A program made the translations under genes and the position numbers. Shown in pieces: positions 14,473 to 22,579 of a stretch of 37,078 nt of DNA (position 1 is the first letter of the stretch; the number at the start of each line of letters is the position of its first letter). The DNA comes from Wenjunlia tyrosinilytica (lineage in GTDB: Bacteria; Actinomycetota; Actinomycetes; Streptomycetales; Streptomycetaceae). The notes beneath the pieces were generated by a model. It worked only from the letters and a program-made list of their open reading frames with translations, was not told where the DNA came from and did no database searches. The stretch lies in assembly GCF_014646055.1 (NCBI RefSeq), contig NZ_BMMS01000046.1, positions 1-37,078 of the forward strand, read 5' to 3'.

Positions 14473-17346
14473 TCACGGGCAAGGACTGTATCCGCCTCCG
14501 CGGCGCCGCTCGAGCGCGGCGAGGGCGCGGGAAGTCGCGAGCGGGGCGTCCGCGGCGCTGCGGATGACTTCTTGAGCGCTTTTCGACGCCTGCGTGTCCG
14601 GATGGTCCTCGCCCAGGACGTCCCGTCGACGCTTGAGCGTGGAGCTCAGGAGGGAGCGCGCCGCGGTGTGCTGTCCTGCGCACCACGTCGCGAGAGCGAC
14701 GTTTCCGGACGAAGCGAGGGTGTCCGGGTGGTCGGGGCCGAGAATCCGCCGGCGTTGCGACAGCACCTCGTTCATGAGGGCGAACGCCCTGTCACGTGCC
14801 CCTGAACGGAAGAGGTCGACCGCGTAGTCGCCGGCGGAGCCGAGAGTGTCCGGGTGTGATTCGCCCAGGATTCTTCGACGCTGTTCCAGAGTCTGCTCCG
14901 CGAGTGCCAACGCCGCCTCAGTCTCACCGGCGTGGATGAGGTCGTTGGTCGCATTGCTCATGGAGGTCAAAGTGTCGGGGTGATCGGGACCAAGGACGCG
15001 CCGCCGCCGGTCAAGGGTGTCCTCGTTCATCCAGCGGGCGGCGGCGTGTTCGCCGAGGTGGAACAGGTCGTTGGCGAGGTTCCCGGCCGAACTGAGTGTG
15101 TCCTGGTGGTTCTCGCCCAACAGGCGCCTGCGCCTTTCCAGAGTGTCCTCGTCGCGAGCGCGGGCCCCGGTGTAGTCACCGGTGAGGAAGAGGCAGATCC
15201 CCATCTTGCTCGAAGACGTCAGCGTGTCGGGGTGATCGGGGCCGAGGATCCGCGTACGTCGGGCCAGGGTGTCCTCGTTGAGAGCCGATGCAGCCCGGAA
15301 CTCGCCCGCGTGCACCAGGTCGGTGACAAGGTTGCTCGCCGATCGGAAGGTCTCCTGGTGATCCTCGCCGAGGATGCGCCGCCGTCGCGCCAGAACCTCC
15401 TCGTTGAGGGCGCGTGCGGCCGCGTATTCGCCGACGTTGAAGGAGTCGGTGGCCAGATTGGTGGCGCACATCATGGTGTCGGGGTGGTCATCACCGAGCA
15501 CTCGGCGATAGCGCGCCAGTGTTTCCTCGCGCATGACCCTGGCAGCCGCGTAGTCGCCCAGCCAGTGCAGGTCGTTCGCCCATAGGTGCAGAGCCCACAG
15601 GGCATCGACGTCATCGGGACCGTGGCGGGTGACCAGGACGTCATGGGCTCGGGTCACCAGGTCCAGCGACGACTGGACGTCACCGCGCCGTGCGATGAAC
15701 TCGGCCGAGTCCAGGAACAACGCACGCGCCTGCCGGTCCCGGCTGACGATGAGATCGAGGCTGCGCACGTGCGGCAGCAGCGCGCTGTACTGGGCCCAGT
15801 TCTCCGGGTTTCGCGGCAGGCCGGGTCTGCAGGCGGCCACGAGGCGCTGGGCGATCGCGGTCCGCTCCGCTTGCTCGCCTTCGTCCATTCGGTCACGCAC
15901 GATGAGCCGGCCCAAGCGGTGCAGTTGCATCATTCGGGGCTCGACCTGGGCCAGCCCGTACCGCCGGATCCTTCTGACCGCCTGGTAGAACTGCAGCTCG
16001 TCGCCGATGACTCCCGCGCCGTGCTCGGCACCGGCCGCGAGCAGGTCGAGCGGGATTGGCTCGGGGGCCAGGGCCGCGGCCGTCTGCAGCAGGCCCAGCG
16101 CCGTCGGGTCTTCTTGGCGCAGGCGGTCCATGGCCAGTGCCCAACTGGCGGCGAGTGAGGCGGGACAGTCCTCGGGCGCGCCATCGGCGAGGACCGACGC
16201 CGACTGCTTGCGCAGTAGCTCAAGGTACTTCTCGACGGGCATGCCGGTTTCCGCGATGGTGCTGGCGGCCTGGGCCAGGGCCAGTGGCAGATGGTCCAGG
16301 TAGTCGGCGAGGGTACGGGCCGACCGGGTGTCCAGTTGCGGCAGCCGCCGTCGCAACAGTTCCAACGACTCGTTGACATGCAGGGCGTCGACCTTGACGA
16401 GTTCGCCGTATCCCTCCCAACCCGGATCGCGGGAAGTGATCACCACATGGCCATGACCGCTCGGCGGGACAAGACAGGCCGCGAGGCCGCGGTCGGTCAC
16501 ATTGTCGAGGATCAGGAGCCAGCGACGGCGCTGGGCGAGGGCCGCCACTACACGTTGGGCCGGGCTCTGTGAGTCTGTCCTGGGGACCACGCCAAGCCGG
16601 TCGCCCAGCACAGCGAGGCGTTCATTCGCCGTCACCGCGTTCTCCGCGGGAACCCACCATACGATGTCGTAGTCCTCGATTCGCTGGTACGCGTACTCGG
16701 TGATGAGTTGCGACTTGCCCACCCCGCCAGTGCCGTGCACGACCACGACACTGGGTGTGCGGACCGGGACCGGTCGGCTGAGCCGCTCCCCCAATTCCCT
16801 GAGGCTTTCGCTCCGCCCGATGAAGTGCCTGCTCCTGATGGGCAGCTCCCAGATCTCGGGCAGCTCCCGGGGGAAGACAGCGGCCGCTTTTCCCATGTCG
16901 AGCGCGCAGACGCGGCCGTTGGGAGACGCCGACGGTGCCCCGCCGACCGCGGCGGCCAGCCGTTTCGTCGCGGTGTCCTCGTCCGTGTCGGCCACATCCA
17001 CATAGGCGATCGGGCGCAGGAGCGGTGGCAGGGCGCACTGCTTGACGCGGATCCCGACCAGCTTCTTCATGTGCAGCGCTGACGTCCACTCGTACTCGCA
17101 CCAGCGTGAGCGGAAGTACTCTTCCGAATAGATCGCGACAACCGTCCGGGCGTGCGACAGTTGTGTGTTGATCCAGGCGACGAAGTTCCCGCCCGGGCGG
17201 GAGTCCCACTCCTGGATCCGCACCTTGTGGCCCAAGGATTCCAGGCTTTGCGCAACCCAGGAGGCCCACTCCAGGTCGAGCGCCGTGTAGGAGACGAAGA
17301 CATCGCAGTGCTCTGAAGAAGTATCTGAAGAAGTATCGGTTTTCAC
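14473..17346 (-). CDS. TIR - NB-ARC - TPR protein (STAND/NLR-like)
   Basis: A 957-residue protein with three parts. Residues 14-135 are a TIR domain (DVFVSYTALD, SHARTVVAIYSEEYF, WCEYEW, where Glu86 aligns with the catalytic Glu of NADase TIR domains). Residues 175-440 are an NB-ARC/STAND ATPase with Walker A GTGGVGKS at 205-212, Walker B LLILDN at about 277-282 and a GLPL-like LDHLPLALAQAA. The last third is eight exact 42-residue TPRs of the kinesin-light-chain type (GxDHPDTLxS...). This is the plan of bacterial NLR-like sensors and also resembles the large TPR protein of the FxSxx-COOH peptide system, but no such peptide, FxsB or FxsC gene is in the window. The GTG start follows the stop of the isomerase gene without a gap. 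Ligand sensing by the TPRs and TIR-driven NAD depletion are inferred. Confidence 0.88.
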   Translation of the reverse strand: MKTDTSSDTSSEHCDVFVSYTALDLEWASWVAQSLESLGHKVRIQEWDSRPGGNFVAWINTQLSHARTVVAIYSEEYFRSRWCEYEWTSALHMKKLVGIRVKQCALPPLLRPIAYVDVADTDEDTATKRLAAAVGGAPSASPNGRVCALDMGKAAAVFPRELPEIWELPIRSRHFIGRSESLRELGERLSRPVPVRTPSVVVVHGTGGVGKSQLITEYAYQRIEDYDIVWWVPAENAVTANERLAVLGDRLGVVPRTDSQSPAQRVVAALAQRRRWLLILDNVTDRGLAACLVPPSGHGHVVITSRDPGWEGYGELVKVDALHVNESLELLRRRLPQLDTRSARTLADYLDHLPLALAQAASTIAETGMPVEKYLELLRKQSASVLADGAPEDCPASLAASWALAMDRLRQEDPTALGLLQTAAALAPEPIPLDLLAAGAEHGAGVIGDELQFYQAVRRIRRYGLAQVEPRMMQLHRLGRLIVRDRMDEGEQAERTAIAQRLVAACRPGLPRNPENWAQYSALLPHVRSLDLIVSRDRQARALFLDSAEFIARRGDVQSSLDLVTRAHDVLVTRHGPDDVDALWALHLWANDLHWLGDYAAARVMREETLARYRRVLGDDHPDTMMCATNLATDSFNVGEYAAARALNEEVLARRRRILGEDHQETFRSASNLVTDLVHAGEFRAASALNEDTLARRTRILGPDHPDTLTSSSKMGICLFLTGDYTGARARDEDTLERRRRLLGENHQDTLSSAGNLANDLFHLGEHAAARWMNEDTLDRRRRVLGPDHPDTLTSMSNATNDLIHAGETEAALALAEQTLEQRRRILGESHPDTLGSAGDYAVDLFRSGARDRAFALMNEVLSQRRRILGPDHPDTLASSGNVALATWCAGQHTAARSLLSSTLKRRRDVLGEDHPDTQASKSAQEVIRSAADAPLATSRALAALERRRGGGYSPCP
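14614..15621 (-). repeat. Eight tandem 126-bp units encoding TPR repeats
   Basis: Within the NLR-like gene, eight consecutive 42-codon units run without any length change from 15621 down to 14614, followed by a partial ninth. Each protein unit begins G-x-D/S-H-P-D-T (the first is the divergent GPDDVDAL) and ends R-R-R-x-L. The units share a consensus but differ in many positions, so this is an old, selected array rather than a fresh expansion. Confidence 0.85.
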
Positions 17347-18180
17347 TCACGCCTCTTCGGTTCTTTTCCACGCGGTGCGCAGTACTTCGACGCCCGCTCC
17401 AGCGCTTTCGCCCCGTGTCTCGAAGGCAATGACTCCACGCCAGTTGACACGGTGGACGGCCTGGAGCAAATCCGCCACCACGAGGGTGCCGTGGTCGAGC
17501 CCCAGGTGGTCGTCGGCGCTGCCGTCGTTGTTGCTGAGCGACAGCGCCGCGATGGACGGTGCGAATTCCCGAAGGGCCGGCAGAGCCATTGACTGGTTGA
17601 CATTCGCGTGCCCGACATCCAGGATGAAGCGCGTCGTCGGGATCCGGGCGAGCACCTGCGCGTACTCCTCACGTCTGGTGAAGACGTACGTGAAGGGCCG
17701 GAAGCGAGGATAGTGCGACAGGTTCTCCAACCACAGCTCGGTGCCAAGCGAGGTGGCATCGGCCTGGGCCACTTCAAGTGTGCTGATGAACCGGGCCAAG
17801 GTGGCTTCTCGTCCGCTCCTGGTCGGCCGCGGCTCTACGTAAGCGCCGCCATGGATGATGACGGCAGGCGCATTCAGGTCGGCCGCGAGCCGCAACTCGG
17901 TCCTCAGATAGCCCAGTGCGGCGTTGCGCAGCTCGGTGATCTCTGTGGCGTAGGGCACCCGGAAATTGCCGTGGATGATCGGCGTCAGCCCGAGTGTGCG
18001 AGCTCGTGCCGCAAGGCCCCTGCGCCGGGCGCGCGGCCATTGATCGGGTAACTCGGAGGGTAAGCTCATATCGATGTACCAGTGCGTGCACCCCTCGGCA
18101 TACGCGGCGTCCAACCCTTCCTCGGCGGCGAGGTAGCGTTGAACCGCTATTCCCGAGACGAAGGGCAGTCCTGAATGCAT
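17347..18180 (-). CDS. TIM-barrel sugar phosphate isomerase/epimerase-like protein
   Basis: A 277-residue AP-endonuclease-2/xylose-isomerase-like TIM barrel. Strand-end segments carrying likely metal ligands are visible: AVIIHGGAYVEP, ELWLENLSHY, RFILDVGHANVNQ, AALSLSNNDGSADDHLGLDHG and GVIAFETRG. The ATG at 18180 is preferred (the adjacent ATG at 18183 is possible) because GGGGG lies four bases upstream. Codons 40 and 44 are both TTA, so the gene should depend on bldA tRNA. It ends exactly where the TIR/NB-ARC/TPR gene begins, so the two form an operon. Family members isomerise or epimerise sugars, inositols or hydroxypyruvate, and some are nucleases; the real substrate cannot be read from the sequence. 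Pairing with a TIR protein is unusual. Confidence 0.85.
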   Translation of the reverse strand: MHSGLPFVSGIAVQRYLAAEEGLDAAYAEGCTHWYIDMSLPSELPDQWPRARRRGLAARARTLGLTPIIHGNFRVPYATEITELRNAALGYLRTELRLAADLNAPAVIIHGGAYVEPRPTRSGREATLARFISTLEVAQADATSLGTELWLENLSHYPRFRPFTYVFTRREEYAQVLARIPTTRFILDVGHANVNQSMALPALREFAPSIAALSLSNNDGSADDHLGLDHGTLVVADLLQAVHRVNWRGVIAFETRGESAGAGVEVLRTAWKRTEEA

Positions 18181-18381
18181 CATTCCCCCTCGCTGAAGCA
18201 CTCATCCGCGCAGCCAATCCCTTGCGGGCAGCTTAGTACCGCGTCTGCGCTCATGGGCAGACTTTGACGCAGCGGCCCACGCGGGTTGTCCGCGCTCGGC
18301 ATTCTCCGCCGCCGGCCCCACTGGGCCTTTTCCAACCCGCGCTGCCGGATGGGCGGTTGGCCTGACGGTCAGTGAAGCAGG

Positions 18382-18540
18382 CCCACCGTGGTTCTCGTCC
18401 ACGGTCGCCTTCGCCGACGCCTCCGGCCGGACCGGTGCGGTCAAGCGCCCGCAGCTCGAGGGCTACCCGGTCAAGGCCCCGGGCCGTCCCCCTCCAGGTT
18501 CGGCCGCCGGAGCGCCGCCCTGCTGCGCACCTGGCCGCCC
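18382..18540 (+). pseudogene. Alpha/beta hydrolase N-terminal remnant
   Basis: Reading forward, PTVVLVHG appears from 18382. After a slip of frame at the following bases the sequence continues as AFADASGRTGAVKRPQLEG and YPVKAPG, then a decayed stretch resembling PLRSAAGDAALLRT. This is the characteristic N-terminus of actinobacterial alpha/beta hydrolases (VVLVHGAFADASGW...). The rest of the gene, including the nucleophile region, is absent. It lies in the 465-base stretch between the isomerase gene and the RDD gene; from 18181 to 18381 I see nothing else. Confidence 0.6.
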
Positions 18541-18578
18541 GCGCGGGCAGCAGCGCATCGATCAGCGACTCCCGCCCA

Positions 18579-18607
18579 TTGCCGCCGCTCCCCCTGTTCC
18601 GTATAGT
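18579..18607 (+). promoter_or_regulatory. Candidate sigma-70-type promoter of the RDD operon
   Basis: TTGCCG at 18579-18584 and TATAGT at 18602-18607 are separated by 17 bases, a good match to the vegetative consensus. The distance to the ATG at 18646 is about 39 bases from the -10 element, leaving a short leader. Confidence 0.45.
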
Positions 18608-18645
18608 CCTCTGCGTAATAGAGTTCTTGCCAATAGGGAGTGTCC

Positions 18646-19770
18646 ATGGAGCCAGATGCAGCATTGCCATGCGGCACGGGCCGCCCGGAGGTAGCCGGAT
18701 TGGGTGCCCGAAGCGGCGCCGCCGTGCTGGATGCGCTCGTCGCCTACGCGATCGTGCTGGTCTGCGGGTGGACCTGGATGTTCGCTAAGAATCCCCCGGT
18801 CACCTCGTCCTACCAGGCCGTTCCGGGCTATGTCAGCGCGACGGTCCTGATTGCGGTCTGGCTCTACCTCACCGGCACGACGGCCGGCGGTGGGACGCTG
18901 GGCATGCGGGTGGCCGGACTCCGCGTCCGCCACGCCGACAACGCCTCCCCGCCGGGCCTGGCCAGGGCAGCGGTCCGCTCCCTCGTCCTGGTCGCCGCCG
19001 TCTGGCTGCTTTCAGGGGTCCACTCGACGCTTGTCGTGGCGTACTTCCTGCTGATGCTGTTCATCCCCGGCCACCGCCTGCCACACGACCTGGCCGCGGC
19101 CACCACTGTGGTGCGCGTGGCAACCACAGCCGAGCCTCAAGCGGTCCCCCGAGCCGTGGCGGCCCGGCCGAACCTCGACCCCACCCGGGCCCGGGCCATC
19201 CTGACAGATCTCGAGAACCTGCGGCAGCGTTCCGCAGGGGACCTGCACCGCGCGTCGGTACCGTTGATCGTCCTTGGCCTGATCGAACTGGCCGGAGCGG
19301 GCGCCGACCTGCGGCAATTCGGCGACCTGTTCGTTCTTCCCTGGCTGTACTGGGTGGTCGCCGGGCCCGTCGGCCTCGCCGTCACAGCGTGGTGGTATCG
19401 CCGGTTCCGACGGCGTGACGGTGCCGGGCCGGGTGAGCGCGACATCGTCGTCATCGCCGTCCTGGTCGGCTGCGCGGCAGTCGTCTGCGCGTTCCTCCCG
19501 CTCGGCGGGGCGATAACCGCTGCCGGTTTCCTCGCCGTGGGGCTCGTCCGGCACAGCCGGGTCCTGACCGCTGCCGCAGCCGTATCGGGCATTGTCATCG
19601 GGTTGGAACAGCCGTTCCACGCGCTGTCGACCGGTCTGACCAACGCGTATCCGCACGTGCCGGCGGCCCACCTGCTCGATCAGCACGGGACCACCGTCGT
19701 CCTCGCGGTACTGGGCATGGGCCTGCTCGTCGCCGGCAGCCTCACGTTGCGCCGGGAGCTGAGTGCATGA
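18646..19770 (+). CDS. RDD-family membrane protein with extra C-terminal membrane domain
   Basis: A 374-residue integral membrane protein. The N-terminal 150 residues form an RDD domain: GARSGAAVLDALVAYAIVLV with the Arg and Asp that name the family, then the GGGTLGMRVAGLRVRHAD hairpin and two further hydrophobic segments. A soluble stretch of about 60 residues (AILTDLENLRQRSAGDLHR) links to a second set of about five to six membrane segments that I do not recognise. The ATG at 18646 is preferred over GTG at 18640 because GGGAG sits five bases upstream. Its stop overlaps the ATG of the winged-helix regulator (ATGA). Function is unknown; RDD proteins are often proposed to be transporters. Confidence 0.82.
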   Translation: MEPDAALPCGTGRPEVAGLGARSGAAVLDALVAYAIVLVCGWTWMFAKNPPVTSSYQAVPGYVSATVLIAVWLYLTGTTAGGGTLGMRVAGLRVRHADNASPPGLARAAVRSLVLVAAVWLLSGVHSTLVVAYFLLMLFIPGHRLPHDLAAATTVVRVATTAEPQAVPRAVAARPNLDPTRARAILTDLENLRQRSAGDLHRASVPLIVLGLIELAGAGADLRQFGDLFVLPWLYWVVAGPVGLAVTAWWYRRFRRRDGAGPGERDIVVIAVLVGCAAVVCAFLPLGGAITAAGFLAVGLVRHSRVLTAAAAVSGIVIGLEQPFHALSTGLTNAYPHVPAAHLLDQHGTTVVLAVLGMGLLVAGSLTLRRELSA

Positions 19771-20117
19771 GTGACGGACATGCGGAGCAGCCGCATCCTT
19801 CCGTCGGTCTCGACGACGTCGTGCACCACCGTGCCCGGCTCGGGATCCTGACCGTGCTCGGCCAGGTACGGAAGGCGACATTCTCCTACCTCAAGTCGCA
19901 GCTCCGGCTCACCGACGGCAACCTCGGCCGACACCTCGAGGTGCTGGCCGCCGAGGAACTCGTCACTCTCATCAAGGGGTACGAGGGCCGGCGGCCCCGG
20001 ACCTGGGTCGAGATCACCGATGCCGGCGATGCGGCGCTGGCCGCCGAAATCGCCACCCTCAAGCAACTCGTGAGCCGATTCGAGCAACACGGCGCCTTAC
20101 CTCGGCAAGACCGTTGA
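19767..20117 (+). CDS. Winged-helix transcriptional regulator
   Basis: A 116-residue DNA-binding protein. VVHHRARLGILTVLGQVRKATFS opens the winged helix-turn-helix. YLKSQLRLTDGNLGRHLEVL is the recognition helix region and LIKGYEGRRPRTWVEITDAG the wing. This is the pattern of small MarR/ArsR-like regulators (winged helix DNA-binding domain) common in actinobacteria. There are no metal-binding cysteines. The ATGA overlap with the RDD gene means it is translated from the same message, so it probably controls its own operon or senses something linked to the membrane partner. Confidence 0.87.
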   Translation: MSDGHAEQPHPSVGLDDVVHHRARLGILTVLGQVRKATFSYLKSQLRLTDGNLGRHLEVLAAEELVTLIKGYEGRRPRTWVEITDAGDAALAAEIATLKQLVSRFEQHGALPRQDR

Positions 20118-20159
20118 TCCCCTCGGGCGGCGCCTGCGGGGGCGGGGGCTCGCCACCCG

Positions 20160-20190
20160 CCACCGCCGGGACCACAGCTCCCGGCGGTGG
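20160..20190 (+). terminator. Strong hairpin terminator after the RDD-regulator operon
   Basis: CCACCGCCGGGA at 20160-20171 and TCCCGGCGGTGG at 20179-20190 form a perfect 12-bp stem with a 7-base loop, about 40 bases after the regulator stop. Only a weak T stretch follows. Confidence 0.7.
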
Positions 20191-20532
20191 TGTTCCCCAC
20201 CGTCCACTGCCTGCTGGGCATCTCCCGCCACCCCAGCACCCGGCAGCCCCGGCCCGGATGCTGGTCCGCGCGTTCGGGAACATCCTCGGCGTCATCGCCT
20301 ATGTGACGCACGGTCGGGACGCCGACCGACGAGTGCGGCCTCCCGCACCCGAGGCCGACGGAATCAACCGGACCATCCTCGTCTGCGGTGTGCGGCCCTG
20401 ATCCGTGCGGTGTTCCGGGCGGACCGATCTCCTGTGCTGAGGCCGGGTAGCATCGACCGAGCCGGGGATCACGGGCGCCACCAGCCACGGTTCCCGGCTT
20501 GGGGATGGACAAAACGAAGGGCGGGGCCGGGC
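20191..20532. other. Intergenic region upstream of the stressosome-like operon
   Basis: About 340 bases between the terminator and the PAS-STAS gene. Short open frames here (for example one starting at about 20259 on the plus strand) lack ribosome-binding sites and family resemblance. The promoter of the following operon is probably in its right half, but no consensus pair stands out. Confidence 0.4.
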
Positions 20533-21753
20533 ATGACGACGCCACCGGGAGGCGGCCGGGATCCGCAGGCGCTCCTGCAGGATCTCGAGACGATGCTCAA
20601 CGCGGTCACCGACCAGGCGATCGTCAAGCTGGGGCCGCACGGCGAGGTGGTCCGCTGGAGCCGCGGCGCCGAAGCGACGACCGGCTACGGGGAGAGCGAG
20701 GCCGTCGGGCGGTCGGTGTCGGTCCTGCACACCGAGGAGGACCGAACCGCCGCCCTGATGGAGCAGGAACTGGAATCGGCCCGCCGGAACGGACGGCGGG
20801 AGTTCCAGGGCTGGCGCGTCCGCAAGGGCGGGGAGCGGTTCCTCGCCCACATCACCCTGACACCTGTACGTGCCGAGGACGGCGCGGTGACCGGCTTCGT
20901 CAAGGTCTTCGGAGACGTCACCGAGAGCGCGCGGGCCGAGTCGCTGTTCCACGGCCTGCTGGAATCCGCCCCCGACGCCATGGTCATCGTGGGACAGGAC
21001 GCGCGGATCGTCCTGGTCAACCGGCAGGCGGAGGCCCTGTTCGGCTTCGAACGCGCCGAACTGGTCGGCCGCGAGATCGAGGTCCTGGTGCCGCCGCGGT
21101 TCCGCGACCGCCACGTCGGCCACCGCTCCGGCTTCCTCGCCGACCCCCGGCTGCGGCCGATGGGAGCGGGGCTGGAGCTGTCCGGGATGCGCCGGGACGG
21201 CACCGAGTTCCCCGTCGAGATCAGCCTGAGCCCCCTGGAAACGGTCGACGGCACGCTGGTGGCCGCGGCGATCCGGGACGTCACCGAGCGCCGGGAGACC
21301 GAACAGCGGCTGCTGCGGCAGCGTGACGAGATCCTGGAACTGTCCACACCGGTCATCCAGGTGTGGGACAAGGTGCTCGCGCTGCCCATCATCGGCACCC
21401 TGGACACGCTGCGGGCGACCCGGCTGACCGAGGGCCTTCTGGAGAAGATCGCCCGGACCCAGGCCGAGGTCGCCATCCTGGACATCAGCGGTGTGCCCAC
21501 CATCGACACCCAGGTCGCCCAGCACCTGCTGAAGACGGTCCAGGCCGCCGCGCTGATGGGGACGGTGAGCATCATGAGCGGGGTACGGCCGGAGACCGCC
21601 CAGTCCATGGTCCATCTGGGCATCGACATGGGGCGCCTGCGCTCCCGCAACACCCTGCAGGAGGCGCTGCAGCTCGCCTTGGCGGTGCTCGCCGAGCGCG
21701 CCGGGACCGCGGCCACCGCCGCCCGGCCTCTGATGTCGGGGGACTCGCGGTGA
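20533..21753 (+). CDS. PAS-PAS-STAS protein, RsbR-like stressosome component
   Basis: A 406-residue sensor with two PAS domains (about 15-130, FVKVFGDVTESARAES at its end, and 138-255, AAAIRDVTERRETEQ at its end) followed by a STAS domain (about 275-390). The STAS part reads LPIIGTLDTLRATRL and ILDISGVPTIDTQVAQHLL, where Thr326 is at the conserved phosphorylation site of RsbR-type proteins. In Bacillus, RsbR and RsbS form the stressosome that holds the RsbT kinase until stress. The ATG at 20533 gives the family N-terminus, although its ribosome-binding site is weak (AAGG further upstream). Its stop overlaps the GTG of the RsbS-like gene. The PAS domains would supply the signal input; I see no haem or flavin-specific residues that I can name. 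Confidence 0.88.
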   Translation: MTTPPGGGRDPQALLQDLETMLNAVTDQAIVKLGPHGEVVRWSRGAEATTGYGESEAVGRSVSVLHTEEDRTAALMEQELESARRNGRREFQGWRVRKGGERFLAHITLTPVRAEDGAVTGFVKVFGDVTESARAESLFHGLLESAPDAMVIVGQDARIVLVNRQAEALFGFERAELVGREIEVLVPPRFRDRHVGHRSGFLADPRLRPMGAGLELSGMRRDGTEFPVEISLSPLETVDGTLVAAAIRDVTERRETEQRLLRQRDEILELSTPVIQVWDKVLALPIIGTLDTLRATRLTEGLLEKIARTQAEVAILDISGVPTIDTQVAQHLLKTVQAAALMGTVSIMSGVRPETAQSMVHLGIDMGRLRSRNTLQEALQLALAVLAERAGTAATAARPLMSGDSR

Positions 21754-22136
21754 CCGACGACGTGGTTGCGGTCATGAAGATCGGTGACACGCTGCTGGTG
21801 GCGCTGCAGGGCGACCTGGACGACACCACGGTGATCCAGATCGAGGAGCAGCTCACCCGGGAGGTCGCCCGCACCGGCGCGTCGGGGATGCTGATCGACG
21901 TCAGCCGGCTCAGCGTGGTCGACTCGTTCATCGCCCGCGTCCTGGCCCGGATCGTGGCCATGGTCCGGCTGCTGGGGGCGCAGGCGGCCGTGGTCGGGAT
22001 CCAGCCGGCCGTCGCCATCACCCTGGTGGAACTCGGCGTGCAGATGGGGCACTTGGACACCGCGCTCAACGCCGAGCAGGGCCTGGCCCTGCTGGAGCGG
22101 CTGCGCCGCAACGACACCGGCACGGACCGGCCGTGA
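21750..22136 (+). CDS. STAS-domain protein, RsbS-like
   Basis: A 128-residue single STAS domain. The sequence GMLIDVSRLSVVDSFIARVLARI places Ser59 at the position of the RsbS phosphorylation site, which RsbT kinase modifies to release itself. IGDTLLVALQGDLDD and VGIQPAVAITLVELG complete the fold. The GTG start overlaps the stop of the RsbR-like gene (GTGA) and the stop overlaps the next GTG in the same way, so the three are tightly coupled. Confidence 0.92.
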   Translation: MTDDVVAVMKIGDTLLVALQGDLDDTTVIQIEEQLTREVARTGASGMLIDVSRLSVVDSFIARVLARIVAMVRLLGAQAAVVGIQPAVAITLVELGVQMGHLDTALNAEQGLALLERLRRNDTGTDRP

Positions 22137-22561
22137 CCACCGGTGCCGCGACAGCCCGGCAACCGTCCGTCTTCGACATCGTCGACGAATCCGACCTGAT
22201 ACGGGTGCGCAAGGTGCTGCGTTCCGAGGCCGAGTCGGTGCGGCTCAACCTCGTGGACGCGACGAAGCTGATCACGGCGGGCAGCGAACTGGCCCGCAAC
22301 ATCCTCTACTACGCCACCGGCCACCGTGGCCGCATCAGCGTCGAACAGGTCTGCCGGCAGGGCCGACGGGGGGTGCGGGCCACGTTCGCCGACGACGGCC
22401 CCGGCATCGCCGACATCGCGGCGGCGCTGACCGACGGCTTCTCCACCCGGGGCAGCCTCGGGCTGGGCCTGCCCGGGGCGCGGCGGCTGGTGGACGACAT
22501 GACCCTCACCTCCGCCGCCGGGTCGGGCACGACCGTGGTGATCGTGAAGTGGCAGCGGTGA
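22133..22561 (+). CDS. RsbT-like serine kinase (GHKL ATPase)
   Basis: A 142-residue switch kinase. The ATP-binding motifs are the N box SELARNILYYA, the G1 box FADDGPGIAD and the G2 box GSLGLGLPGARRLVDD. RsbT phosphorylates the STAS partners and, when free, activates a downstream PP2C phosphatase. Start GTG overlaps the RsbS-like stop. The order RsbR, RsbS, RsbT is the canonical module order. Confidence 0.92.
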   Translation: MTTGAATARQPSVFDIVDESDLIRVRKVLRSEAESVRLNLVDATKLITAGSELARNILYYATGHRGRISVEQVCRQGRRGVRATFADDGPGIADIAAALTDGFSTRGSLGLGLPGARRLVDDMTLTSAAGSGTTVVIVKWQR

Positions 22562-22579
22562 CGGCGCGGTGAAGAGGGG

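Noticed and set aside
14614-15621. CRISPR-like periodic repeats
   Set aside because: The 126-base period is in frame, continuous and without spacers; it encodes TPRs.
14473-17346. Full FxSxx-COOH peptide system
   Set aside because: Only a protein resembling its TPR component is present; no FxSxx precursor, matching radical SAM or FxsC gene is adjacent, and the nearby radical SAM is HemN-like and in another operon.
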